Positions 1 to 8,145 of a DNA stretch of 18,039 bases are shown one piece after another. The notes under the pieces are model-generated. The model did no database searches and was not told the DNA's origin. It saw nothing but the letters and a program-made list of their open reading frames with translations. The first letter of the stretch is position 1. Every line of letters begins with the position of its first letter. Origin of the DNA: an uncultured Leucobacter sp. (GTDB taxonomy: Bacteria; Actinomycetota; Actinomycetes; Actinomycetales; Microbacteriaceae); contig CALMSE010000090.1 of the NCBI GenBank assembly GCA_937872275.1, positions 1 through 18,039 on the forward strand, written 5' to 3'. The translations under genes and the position numbers were made by a program.

Positions 1-731
1 CGCTGCTGCGCGTCGCGGCCGCCCGCTGCCGCAGGCGCGAGGCCGCGACCTTCGCCGCGCTCGACCTGCTCATCGTGTTCAGCGAGAAGGACGCAGCACT
101 GGCGCGCGAACTCGCGCCCGGGGCGCGGGTCGAAGTCGTGCACCCGGGGCTCGGGCCCACGGACGCGCTGCCGCGGGATGCGGATGGCGACGAGCCGATC
201 GTGCTCTTCACCGGGGCCATGAACCGGCCCGAGAACCACGGCGGCGTCGCCTGGTTCCTCGACGAGATATGGCCGGCCGTGCTGGGTGCCGTGCCCGAGG
301 CGCGCTTCGTGATCGCCGGGGCGAACCCGCCGGAGTCGCTGCGCGCGCGGGTCGAGGCCGCGCCGCGGGCCGAGCTCACCGGCTTCGTCGATTCGCTCGA
401 GCCGTGGTATGCGCGGGCGGCGCTCTTCGTCGCCCCGCTGCGCGCCGGCGCCGGCGTGAAGTTCAAGACGATCGACGCGATGCTGCGCGGAGTGCCGATC
501 GTGACCACCGAGGTGGGGGCCGAGGGCATCGGTGCCGGGGATGCCGCGGCACCCCGGCTCTTCGCCGCCGTCACCGACGATCCGGGGCGCTTCGCCGAGG
601 CCGCGGTGCGGCAGCTGCGCGAACCCGACGAGGCGCTCGTCGCGGGGGCCCGGAGATGGGCGGACGAGGTGTACGGGGTGGCCGCGTTCGAGGGAAGGAT
701 CCGCGAGCTCTATGCCGAATTCATCGCCTAG
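1..731 (+). CDS. Glycosyltransferase family 4 (GT-B), 5' end outside window
   Basis: The gene is open from the left edge (frame starting at base 3) and ends with TAG at 729-731, so only the C-terminal ~240 residues are present. A GTG at 75 is internal: the frame continues upstream through residues reading DLLIVFSEKD, the usual end of the N-terminal Rossmann half of GT4 enzymes. The nucleotide-sugar-binding half follows, with the phosphate-binding strand IVLFTGAMNRPEN and then the stretch APLRAGAGVKFKTIDAM ahead of GVPIVTTEVGAEGI. This is the GAGxKFK variant of the EX7E region seen in many exopolysaccharide GT4 enzymes, with Asp in place of the second Glu. It should transfer a sugar from a nucleotide donor to a lipid-linked glycan in the cytoplasm. 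Donor and acceptor cannot be read from sequence. The next gene starts inside its 3' end, so the two are probably cotranscribed. Confidence 0.9.
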   Translation, partial: LLRVAAARCRRREAATFAALDLLIVFSEKDAALARELAPGARVEVVHPGLGPTDALPRDADGDEPIVLFTGAMNRPENHGGVAWFLDEIWPAVLGAVPEARFVIAGANPPESLRARVEAAPRAELTGFVDSLEPWYARAALFVAPLRAGAGVKFKTIDAMLRGVPIVTTEVGAEGIGAGDAAAPRLFAAVTDDPGRFAEAAVRQLREPDEALVAGARRWADEVYGVAAFEGRIRELYAEFIA

Positions 732-1713
732 CGACCCGCCCGCGCGCTCGGTCGCCGTGCCCGGGCGCATCGTCGCGGTGCTCTCCGCGTTCCGCCCGGA
801 GCCCGCCCTCGTCGACCACTGCGTCGGGCTCGCCTCGCAGGCGGACCGGGTGATCGTCGTCGACGACGGCAGCGGATCCGCCGCCGACGCCGTGCTCGCC
901 GAGCTCGAGGCGAACGGCGTGCTCGTGCTGCGCCAGGATGACAACCGCGGCATCGCGGCGGCGATGAACCGCGGCATCGACGCGGCCCGCGAGGCCGGGG
1001 CCGAGTTCGTGGTGACCTTCGACCAGGATTCGAACGTGCCGGAGGGCTTCGTCGCCGCGCTCGTCGCGGAGTACGAGGCGCGCACGGCCGAGGGGCTGCG
1101 GGTCGGCATGGTGGCGCCCGAGTTCTTCTCGGCGACCCCGCAGACCCGGATGGATCAGCATCGCGGCTTCCTGGAGGCCTATGCGCCGATCCAGTCGGGG
1201 CTGCTCATGCCCATGGCGACCATCGACGAGCTGGGGCGGCAGCGGGACGACTACTTCATCGACCTCGTCGACACCGAATACTACCTGCGCGCTCGGCGGG
1301 CCGGCTACGAGGCGGTGTGCGTGCCGGGGCTCACCCTGCCGCACGGCTTCGGGCACCGCCTCTACGTGCACCTCCTGGGTCGGCGCCTGCGCAAGCGCGG
1401 AGGTCGGCCGCGCATGGTCGCCGTGTCGAGCCCGTTCCGGTACTACTACCGCGCCCGCAACCGCGTCGTGCTGAATCGCGAATACGCCGGGGACCCGGCG
1501 GGTGCCCGACTGAGGCGCGACGCCCGACGGGACCTGCTGCTCGATTTCGGGGTCGCGCTCTACAGCGCCCGAGGGCGCTTCGCGCTGCTCTCGGTGATGC
1601 GCGCGGGCTTCCGCGATGGGCGGCGCGGCGTCATGGGCAGGATGCGCGACTCCGTGGCCGCGCGGGCGGCGCGGGTCGGCTGGCGACATCCTGCGCCCTC
1701 CGCGGGCGAGTAG
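712..1713 (+). CDS. Rhamnosyltransferase-like glycosyltransferase, family 2
   Basis: A 333-residue GT2 (GT-A fold) enzyme resembling the RfbF/rhamnosyltransferase subfamily. Visible motifs are VIVVDDGSG (UDP/dTDP-binding Asp51-Asp52), the DXD-like FDQDS (Asp104, Asp106) that is typical of rhamnosyltransferases, and YFIDLVDTEYYLRARRAGY near the acceptor site, followed by a His-rich PHGFGHRL. I chose the ATG at 712, which overlaps the previous gene by 20 bases and has a purine-rich AGGGAAGGA at 691-699. The frame stays open to 532, but that part only mirrors the upstream GT4 gene. Its product probably adds L-rhamnose from dTDP-rhamnose, which fits the rml genes next door. Exact linkage is unknown. 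The gene runs convergently into rfbC-rfbD. Confidence 0.88.
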   Translation: MPNSSPSDPPARSVAVPGRIVAVLSAFRPEPALVDHCVGLASQADRVIVVDDGSGSAADAVLAELEANGVLVLRQDDNRGIAAAMNRGIDAAREAGAEFVVTFDQDSNVPEGFVAALVAEYEARTAEGLRVGMVAPEFFSATPQTRMDQHRGFLEAYAPIQSGLLMPMATIDELGRQRDDYFIDLVDTEYYLRARRAGYEAVCVPGLTLPHGFGHRLYVHLLGRRLRKRGGRPRMVAVSSPFRYYYRARNRVVLNREYAGDPAGARLRRDARRDLLLDFGVALYSARGRFALLSVMRAGFRDGRRGVMGRMRDSVAARAARVGWRHPAPSAGE

Positions 1714-1717
1714 CGTC

Positions 1718-1739
1718 CCTGCGGCCGACCGGCCGTGGC
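1718..1739. terminator. Short GC hairpin between convergent genes
   Basis: The 27-base gap between two convergent stop codons (1713 and 1741) holds a hairpin, CGGCC (1722-1726), loop GACC, GGCCG (1731-1735). G-T pairs can extend it slightly. There is no T tract. It could stop transcription from either side, but it is short and in very GC-rich DNA, so it may be chance. Confidence 0.3.
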
Positions 1740-1740
1740 G

Positions 1741-3150
1741 CTACTCGGCGGCGAGGTAGGCGGTCAGCGCCTCGTGCGCGTCGCGCGGGGTGAAGCCGGT
1801 CGCCTCGATCTTGTCGAGCGCGAGCGCGCTGTTCGCGGGGCGAGGAGCCGCCTGCCTGCCCGCGAAGTACTCGGCGGTGGTGATGCCGGTCACGCGCTCG
1901 GGGTCGTGGCCGGTGCCCGCGAAGACGAGCTTCGCGACGTCGGCCCAGCTCATCACTGGGCCCTCGTTCGTGAGGTTGTAGGTGCCGAATGCCGGGCGCT
2001 CGCGCAGCAGGTGCGCGATGCCCGCGGCGAGGTCATCGGTGAAGCTGAGCCGCCCGAGCTGGTCGTTCACCACGTTCGGGTCGACGCCGCGCTCCGCGAG
2101 CGACGCCATGGTGCGCACGAAGTTCACGCCCTCGCCGATGACCCAGCTGGTGCGCACGATGTAGTGGCGGGGGAGGGTCATGACGATCGCGTCGCCGGCG
2201 GCCTTGGTCTGACCGTAGACGCCCAGGGGTGCGAAGCCGTCGCCCTCGGTGTAGAGCCGCTTGCCGCCGTCGAAGACGTAGTCGCTCGAGACGTGCACGA
2301 GGGTGAGGCCGTGCGCGGCGGCGTGACGTGCGAGGCGCGCGACGCCGGTGACGTTCGCGTCCCAGCAGTCGACGCGACCGGTCTCGGTCTCGGCCTCATC
2401 GACCTTGGTGTAGGCGGCGGCGTTGATCACGGTGTCGTAGTCGGCCCAGCGCACCCGGTCGAGGGTCTCCTCGTTGAAGAGGTCGATGCGCGAGCGGTCG
2501 GCGAAGTCCGCCTCCGGCAGGATCCGCCGCAGCGCGCGGCCGAGCTGCCCGTTCGCGCCCAGCACGAGCGTGCGCTTCGGCTGCATCGGGGCGACGTCCG
2601 AGAGCCTCGGGTGCGCGAGGTCCTTCTCGCTGCGCTCGGCCTCGACGAGCGGGATCGGCCAGGGGATCGCGGCGGTCTCGTCCTCGAGGTTCAGGAACGT
2701 GTACTCGCTCTGCGCCCCGGCGCTCCAGTGGTCGTTGACGAGGTAGACGTAGGCGGTGCCGTCTTCGAGGGTCTGGTAGCTGTTGCCCACGCCGCGGGGC
2801 ACGAAGATCGCGGTGTCGGGGCCGAGCTCCGCGGTGAACACGGCGCCGAAGCTCTCGCCCTCGCGCAGATCCACCCACGCCCCGAAGATGCGGCCCGTCG
2901 CCACCGACACGTACTTGTCCCAGGGCTCGGCGTGGATGCCGCGGGTGGCGCCGCGCTGGTCGTTGTAGGAGATGTTGTTCTGCACCGGACCGAAGTCGGG
3001 CAGGCCGAGGGCGACCATCTTCTCGCGCTGCCAGTTCTCCTTGAACCAGCCGCGGTTGTCGCCGTGCACGGGCAGGTCGATGAGCACCATGCCCGGAATG
3101 GTCGTCTCGCGGATCGCGAGGGGCTGCGCCTTCTTCGCCTCGGCCGCCAT
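1741..3150 (-). CDS. rfbCD: Fused dTDP-4-dehydrorhamnose 3,5-epimerase / dTDP-4-dehydrorhamnose reductase (RmlC-RmlD)
   Basis: A 469-residue fusion covering the last two steps of dTDP-L-rhamnose synthesis. Residues ~10-185 are a cupin-type RmlC domain: FKENW, RGIH with the expected catalytic His73, WVDLREG, then IPWPIPL. Residues ~192-467 are an RmlD short-chain reductase: GANGQLG (198-204) for NAD(P)H, SSDYVFDG, catalytic YGQTK (Tyr312, Lys316), and RPANSAL near the end. The ATG at 3150 lies 2 bases after the rfbB stop, so the genes are surely coupled. A frame extension to 3207 only overlaps rfbB. Odd point: in the RmlC half the second conserved His (usual HGF) is Asn123, and the Tyr that acts as proton donor is Trp142 (context YLVNDHW). 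I recall similar sequences in other actinobacterial fusions, so this may be a family trait rather than decay. The reductase half looks intact. Confidence 0.93.
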   Translation of the reverse strand: MAAEAKKAQPLAIRETTIPGMVLIDLPVHGDNRGWFKENWQREKMVALGLPDFGPVQNNISYNDQRGATRGIHAEPWDKYVSVATGRIFGAWVDLREGESFGAVFTAELGPDTAIFVPRGVGNSYQTLEDGTAYVYLVNDHWSAGAQSEYTFLNLEDETAAIPWPIPLVEAERSEKDLAHPRLSDVAPMQPKRTLVLGANGQLGRALRRILPEADFADRSRIDLFNEETLDRVRWADYDTVINAAAYTKVDEAETETGRVDCWDANVTGVARLARHAAAHGLTLVHVSSDYVFDGGKRLYTEGDGFAPLGVYGQTKAAGDAIVMTLPRHYIVRTSWVIGEGVNFVRTMASLAERGVDPNVVNDQLGRLSFTDDLAAGIAHLLRERPAFGTYNLTNEGPVMSWADVAKLVFAGTGHDPERVTGITTAEYFAGRQAAPRPANSALALDKIEATGFTPRDAHEALTAYLAAE

Positions 3151-3152
3151 GC

Positions 3153-4322
<1,170 letters not shown>

Positions 4323-5357
4323 CTATCCGCGCGGGCCCCGACCCGCCGGGGTCTGCCGGGGTCCGGCCTCGCGACGCGCCGCACCCTGGAGGATCGGGCG
4401 TTCCACGAACCGCTCGAGGACCAGCGCGCCGAGCGTGGATACGACGGCGGCGATCAGGACGTTGAGCCAGGGGTTCAGCTCCGGCGCCAACGCGATCATG
4501 CTCTGCTGAATGGGGAAGCCGAGGAGGAAGACGCCGTAGGAGATGTCCGGCAGGCGGTTGGCCGCGCGGAGGATCGGCCAGGAGCGGAGGCCCACGGTTA
4601 CGACCACGTAAGGGATGATGACCGAGATGAGGGGATACCGGGATCCGGGGATGAACAGAGGAGCGCAGACGAGCAGAGCGAGGAGGATGCCTGCGACGCC
4701 GAGGTGGAGTCTGATCTTCGACTCGCGCAGGAAGGCGCCGGCGGCGAACAGGGCGACCGCGCTGAGTGTCTGCGAGACGTTGCTGCCCCAGATGACGGTC
4801 TCGTCGAGCAGGCCGGTCGCGCGGTTCCACTGGGCGAACGCGAAGATGAGCGCCCACACGGCGAGACGAGCGCCCCGATACCTGAGGACGAACACCAATG
4901 GCACGAGGAGGTAGGTGAGCACTTGCGGTGGGAGCGACCAGAGGGACCCGTTCACCGCGTAGGGGTAGGGATTCTCCGCGAACACCCCCGGTAGGAAATA
5001 CATCGGGTGGAACAGGAGGTTGAGGAGGTAGTTCCAGGTCTCGGGATGGGGCAGATACTCTCTGCGCGGGATCGTGGTGAAGATCGGCCCGATCACGAAG
5101 GCCGAAAAGAGCACGACGGCGGCGAGCGCGGGGAACAGGCGTCGGAATCGTGCTTTCGCATAGGGAAAGGGCCGCGGATCGCGCTGCCACGACGACGGCA
5201 GCAGGTATCCCGAGATTGCGAAGAAGATCCAGATGCCGAACGGGACGCTCTCGAGGGGGTTGGGCTCGCCGAGGATGGTGAAGGAGTGGCGGAGAAGAAC
5301 GAGATATGCGGCGATCAACCGAATCGCCCCCAAGTTGGAGGTGAACTTCGGAGACAT
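4323..5357 (-). CDS. Membrane acyltransferase, acyltransferase-3 (OafA/YrhL-like) family
   Basis: A 344-residue integral membrane protein, mostly hydrophobic, with about ten predicted membrane segments. Family marks are the first-helix IRLIAAYLVLLRH with catalytic-type His24, FFAISGYLL in helix two, the basic ARFRRLFPAL loop, and NGSLWSLPPQ. Such proteins move acyl (often acetyl) groups across the membrane onto surface sugars. The WSLxxE motif normally ends in Glu, but here it is Gln145; the second acyltransferase of this window keeps Glu. The ATG at 5357 is 1 base past the stop of the upstream GT2, so translation is probably coupled. A basic, Pro/Arg/Gly-rich tail ends the protein. The gene is visibly less GC-rich than the genes on either side, suggesting separate acquisition. 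Its substrate is not known. Confidence 0.9.
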   Translation of the reverse strand: MSPKFTSNLGAIRLIAAYLVLLRHSFTILGEPNPLESVPFGIWIFFAISGYLLPSSWQRDPRPFPYAKARFRRLFPALAAVVLFSAFVIGPIFTTIPRREYLPHPETWNYLLNLLFHPMYFLPGVFAENPYPYAVNGSLWSLPPQVLTYLLVPLVFVLRYRGARLAVWALIFAFAQWNRATGLLDETVIWGSNVSQTLSAVALFAAGAFLRESKIRLHLGVAGILLALLVCAPLFIPGSRYPLISVIIPYVVVTVGLRSWPILRAANRLPDISYGVFLLGFPIQQSMIALAPELNPWLNVLIAAVVSTLGALVLERFVERPILQGAARREAGPRQTPAGRGPRG

Positions 5358-5358
5358 C

Positions 5359-6288
5359 TCAGGCTGGTTCCCCGTGTCGAGCGGTTCTCAGTCTCAATCG
5401 TCCGCGCACCCGGAGCCCGAGTACGATCGCCCAACGCAGCGGCGCGGCCCAGAATCCCGCGTAGCGTTTCCGCATGAAGCGGATCGCGCTCTCCGTCATG
5501 GCCCGCTCGACCACCGCGGCGTGCTTCTGCGTGGAGTGCGCGCCGCTGTGGGTCACCGCGACCGAGGGCTCGTAGCGGTTCTCGTAGCCCGCCAGGCCGA
5601 TGCGGTAGCCGAGATCCACGTCCTCGAAGTACATGAAGTAGGCGTCGTCCCAACCGCCGATCTCGCGGTAGACGTCGGCACCGACCATCACCGCCGCGCC
5701 GGAGAGCCAGCCCGCCGCGCGCGCGCCGTCGTGGTCGGCGGCGGCCGTATAGGCGCGGCTCCACGGGTTGCCCTTCCACAGCTTGCCGAAGAGCGCGTGG
5801 CCGATGCCGGTGCGGACCGAGGGGATGTTTCGCGCCGACGAGTACACGGTCCCGTCGTCGTTCAGCACCCGGGGCCCGATGGAGCCGATGCGCGGGTCCG
5901 CGAGCATGACACGGGCGAGGCTCAGCACGGTCTCCTCTGCGAACCGCACGTCGGGGTTGCAGAAGAAGTAGGCATCGTGCCCGCTCGCCGAGCGCGTCGA
6001 CGGGGAGGATCCGCCGCCCGCCCCCCGCTCGACCGTCAGCGCGCGCACGCCCGCGTCCATCCCGGCGCCGTAGCCCGGGTTCTCGGGGAGCGCGACGTAG
6101 CTCGCGCCGAAGCGCTCGGCGAGCTCCGCCACGTTCTCGTGGTCGGGCTTGTTGTCGACGACGACGACGGGCAGCGCGTCGCCGTGGAACTGGCGGAGCG
6201 AGGCGAGGAAGGCCTCGAGCACCTCGCCCGATCCGTAGCTCACGGTGACGACTGCCGCCTTCGGCTGCGACGGGGCGGATCGGGGCAT
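5359..6288 (-). CDS. Glycosyltransferase family 2, WbbL/rhamnosyltransferase-like
   Basis: A 309-residue GT-A enzyme. Motifs in order: VVVVDNKPD (Asp45) in the nucleotide-binding strand, PENPGYGAGMDAG, the DXD-equivalent CNPDV (111-113), GWLSGAAVMV, and the acceptor-side motif FMYFEDVDLGYR with Asp223 and Asp225. HSGAHSTQK follows, as in WbbL-type rhamnosyltransferases. A Gly/Ser-rich insert at residues 89-103 before the NPD motif looks like a flexible loop. A role in adding rhamnose or another deoxyhexose early in the glycan is likely given the neighbours, but the donor is inferred. The ATG at 6288 has no Shine-Dalgarno at normal distance, but a TAGAAT box ends 6 bases before it, pointing to a leaderless transcript. 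It leads a minus-strand run with the acyltransferase and perhaps the rml genes. Confidence 0.9.
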   Translation of the reverse strand: MPRSAPSQPKAAVVTVSYGSGEVLEAFLASLRQFHGDALPVVVVDNKPDHENVAELAERFGASYVALPENPGYGAGMDAGVRALTVERGAGGGSSPSTRSASGHDAYFFCNPDVRFAEETVLSLARVMLADPRIGSIGPRVLNDDGTVYSSARNIPSVRTGIGHALFGKLWKGNPWSRAYTAAADHDGARAAGWLSGAAVMVGADVYREIGGWDDAYFMYFEDVDLGYRIGLAGYENRYEPSVAVTHSGAHSTQKHAAVVERAMTESAIRFMRKRYAGFWAAPLRWAIVLGLRVRGRLRLRTARHGEPA

Positions 6289-6294
6289 GCTCCG

Positions 6295-6300
6295 ATTCTA
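6295..6300 (-). promoter_or_regulatory. Candidate leaderless -10 box (minus strand)
   Basis: TAGAAT on the minus strand, then six bases (CGGAGC), then the ATG at 6288. This is the spacing expected when transcription starts at the start codon itself. No clear -35 element is seen. Confidence 0.5.
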
Positions 6301-6314
6301 GGCGGCGCCCTCGG

Positions 6315-6320
6315 TAGAGT
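6315..6320 (+). promoter_or_regulatory. Candidate leaderless -10 box (plus strand)
   Basis: TAGAGT, then six bases (GGGCGG), then the ATG at 6327. It mirrors the minus-strand box in the same 38-base gap. GGGCGG could alternatively act as a weak ribosome binding site. Confidence 0.45.
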
Positions 6321-6326
6321 GGGCGG

Positions 6327-7277
6327 ATGAGCAAGGTCGTCGTGGTGGGCGCCTCGGGCTTCGTCGGGCAGCAGGTCTGCCGGGCGCTCGAGGCCAGGGG
6401 CGTCGCCGTCGTGCGGAGCCCCGCCCCCCGGCTCGAGGCGATGAGCGCGGCCGAGGCGCGGCGCTTCATCGAGACGGCGCGGCTCGATCCTTCGCTCGTC
6501 GAAGCGTGGAGCGGTGCCGATGCGCTCGTCAACGCCGCCGGCGACCCCGACGCCTCGTCGCGCGACGCGGAGGCGCTGATCGGGGCCAACGGCGCGCTGC
6601 CGGGCCTGCTCGGGCGCCTCGCCGCCGAGGCCGGCGTCCCGCGCTTCGTCCACATCAGCAGCGCGGTGGTGCAGGGCCGGCGCCCGGTGCTCGACGCCAC
6701 GGATGCCCTCGACGCCTTCTCCCCGTACGCGAAGTCGAAGGCGCTGGGCGAGCGCTTCGCCCGTCGCTCCGGGCCCGCGGGCACCGTCTGCTATCGGCCG
6801 CCGAGCGTGCACCACGAGTCGCGCCGGGTGACCCGGGTTACCGCGAGGATCGCGGGATCCGCACTCTCGAGCGTCGCCGCTCCGGGCACGCAACCCACCC
6901 CGCAGGCGCTCGCCGCGAACGTCGGAGACGCGGTCGCCGAGCTCGCCCTCAGCGCTGCGGTGCCCCCGCCGGTGGTGATCCATCCCTGGGAGGGGCTCAG
7001 CTGCGAAGGCCTGCTCGAACTCCTCGGCGGCCGCCGCCCGCGCCGTCTGCCGAGGTGTTTCGCCCGCGCACTGGTGCGGATCGGCACCGGCCTCGGGGCC
7101 GTGCTGCCCCCGCTCGCCGCGAACGCGCGACGGATCGAGATGGTCTGGTTCGGGCAGCGGCAGGCCGAGAGCTGGCTGACGCAGCAGGGGTGGACCCCGC
7201 CGGTCGGCATCGAGGGATGGACCGAGCTGCGCGAGCGGCTGGCATTGACGGCTCGGGAGGCCGCCGATAGGACGTGA
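6327..7277 (+). CDS. NAD-dependent epimerase/dehydratase family protein (extended SDR)
   Basis: A 316-residue extended SDR protein. The N-terminal GASGFVG (residues 8-14) binds the dinucleotide. ISS (110-112) and YAKSK (Tyr134, Lys138) give the catalytic Ser-Tyr-Lys arrangement. The C-terminal half is shorter and more divergent than in UDP-glucose 4-epimerase or RmlB, so the substrate is open. Possible roles are epimerising or reducing a nucleotide sugar used by the neighbouring transferases. The gene is divergent from the GT2 at 5359-6288, with only 38 bases between the start codons. It converges on the lipoprotein gene. It is the last very GC-rich gene before composition drops. Confidence 0.85.
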   Translation: MSKVVVVGASGFVGQQVCRALEARGVAVVRSPAPRLEAMSAAEARRFIETARLDPSLVEAWSGADALVNAAGDPDASSRDAEALIGANGALPGLLGRLAAEAGVPRFVHISSAVVQGRRPVLDATDALDAFSPYAKSKALGERFARRSGPAGTVCYRPPSVHHESRRVTRVTARIAGSALSSVAAPGTQPTPQALAANVGDAVAELALSAAVPPPVVIHPWEGLSCEGLLELLGGRRPRRLPRCFARALVRIGTGLGAVLPPLAANARRIEMVWFGQRQAESWLTQQGWTPPVGIEGWTELRERLALTAREAADRT

Positions 7278-7295
7278 GGGCAGGGCTCCTGATCT

Positions 7296-7346
7296 CTAGC
7301 GAGGCCCGGCCTCTCATGTCGTTCCTCGGGCGAGTGGTCTCGCTAG
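7296..7346. terminator. Inverted repeat in convergent intergenic region
   Basis: CTAGCGAGGCC (7296-7306) pairs with GGTCTCGCTAG (7336-7346): 10 of 11 positions are Watson-Crick and one is G-T. Nested inside the left arm is a small hairpin, GAGGC-CCG-GCCTC (7301-7313). It sits in the 100-base gap between convergent genes, so a two-way terminator is plausible, but the 29-base loop is long and there is no T tract. Confidence 0.4.
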
Positions 7347-7377
7347 CGGGATGGCGCGGACGAGACCGCGGAGGAAG

Positions 7378-8052
7378 CTACTCGACTTGCACGCTCCGGA
7401 GGAGCTCGACCAATCGCTGCCCATCTTCGGACTGGACCCATGTCGTGGCATCCGCTTCTGTGGAGTCGGCAGGGAGGCGGTGCTCGGCAACGGCCGTGAC
7501 CACGCCGCCATCCGGAAGGTCGATCACGGCGAGGGGGGCACATTTCTCGCCGACTGGCGGAGCCGTGGCAAGGAGGAGAATGACCAGTCGCTCGAGCCCG
7601 GGCCCGAGACTCGCTGTGACCGCGTGCACTCGGTTCTCAGCAGGGATCATCGGAGACCCGGGGAAATCCAGAAGAGCGGAATCGCCGCAAGGCGGTCCCG
7701 ACTGCATCGTCGAGACTCCCGCCGGGGAATTCAGATTCACCCAGACGATGGTCGCGTCCGCGAGGTGCAGAGTAATGAGGCCTCCGCCGAATCGAGGTGC
7801 TTCGCCAAGGGTATCGCGGTCTTCAACGATGACGTCCGCGTCATTCGGCACGGAGACTCGACCGAAACCGAATGCGAACTCGACTTCACGGACCCCCGAG
7901 TTCTCGGATTCGCCGGCTTCCGGGGACACCGGAAGCTCATGTGAAGCGCTTGGAGGTTTCGAGGTCTCGATCTGCTCATTGCGGATCTCTGCTGCGCAAC
8001 TCGCCAACGGCAGAAGAAGAACGGTTGCGAGGAAAGCTGTGGCTTTGCGCAT
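7378..8052 (-). CDS. Putative lipoprotein of unknown function
   Basis: A 224-residue protein that begins MRKATAFLATVLLLPLASC: two basic residues, a hydrophobic stretch and a lipobox LASC with the lipidated Cys19. It should be exported and anchored to the outer face of the membrane. The region after the Cys (to ~residue 55) is Ser/Glu/Pro-rich and probably a linker. The rest is a small mixed alpha/beta-looking domain with two Cys residues (in PPCGDS and EKCAPL) that might form a disulfide. I do not recognise a family. It is a single gene, convergent with the SDR gene and downstream of the GT-B gene on the same strand. No good Shine-Dalgarno is seen. TAGCAT at 8061-8066 ends 8 bases before the ATG, so the transcript may be leaderless or nearly so. 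A role linked to the polysaccharide is only suggested by position. Confidence 0.75.
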   Translation of the reverse strand: MRKATAFLATVLLLPLASCAAEIRNEQIETSKPPSASHELPVSPEAGESENSGVREVEFAFGFGRVSVPNDADVIVEDRDTLGEAPRFGGGLITLHLADATIVWVNLNSPAGVSTMQSGPPCGDSALLDFPGSPMIPAENRVHAVTASLGPGLERLVILLLATAPPVGEKCAPLAVIDLPDGGVVTAVAEHRLPADSTEADATTWVQSEDGQRLVELLRSVQVE

Positions 8053-8060
8053 GGCAGAAG

Positions 8061-8066
8061 ATGCTA
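8061..8066 (-). promoter_or_regulatory. Candidate -10 box for the lipoprotein gene
   Basis: TAGCAT on the minus strand, 8 bases before the ATG at 8052, in the 93-base gap after the GT-B gene. No -35 element is evident. Confidence 0.3.
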
Positions 8067-8145
8067 TCAGCGCTTCAGCCGATGAGGCCTCGCAGCTCGA
8101 TCTATCAGCGGACTGTTCACTTCGGCGAGAGGTTGCGGATGCAGG

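Noticed and set aside
721-1689. Minus-strand open frame opposite the GT2
   Set aside because: His/Arg/Pro-rich translation with no fold-like pattern; antisense shadow.
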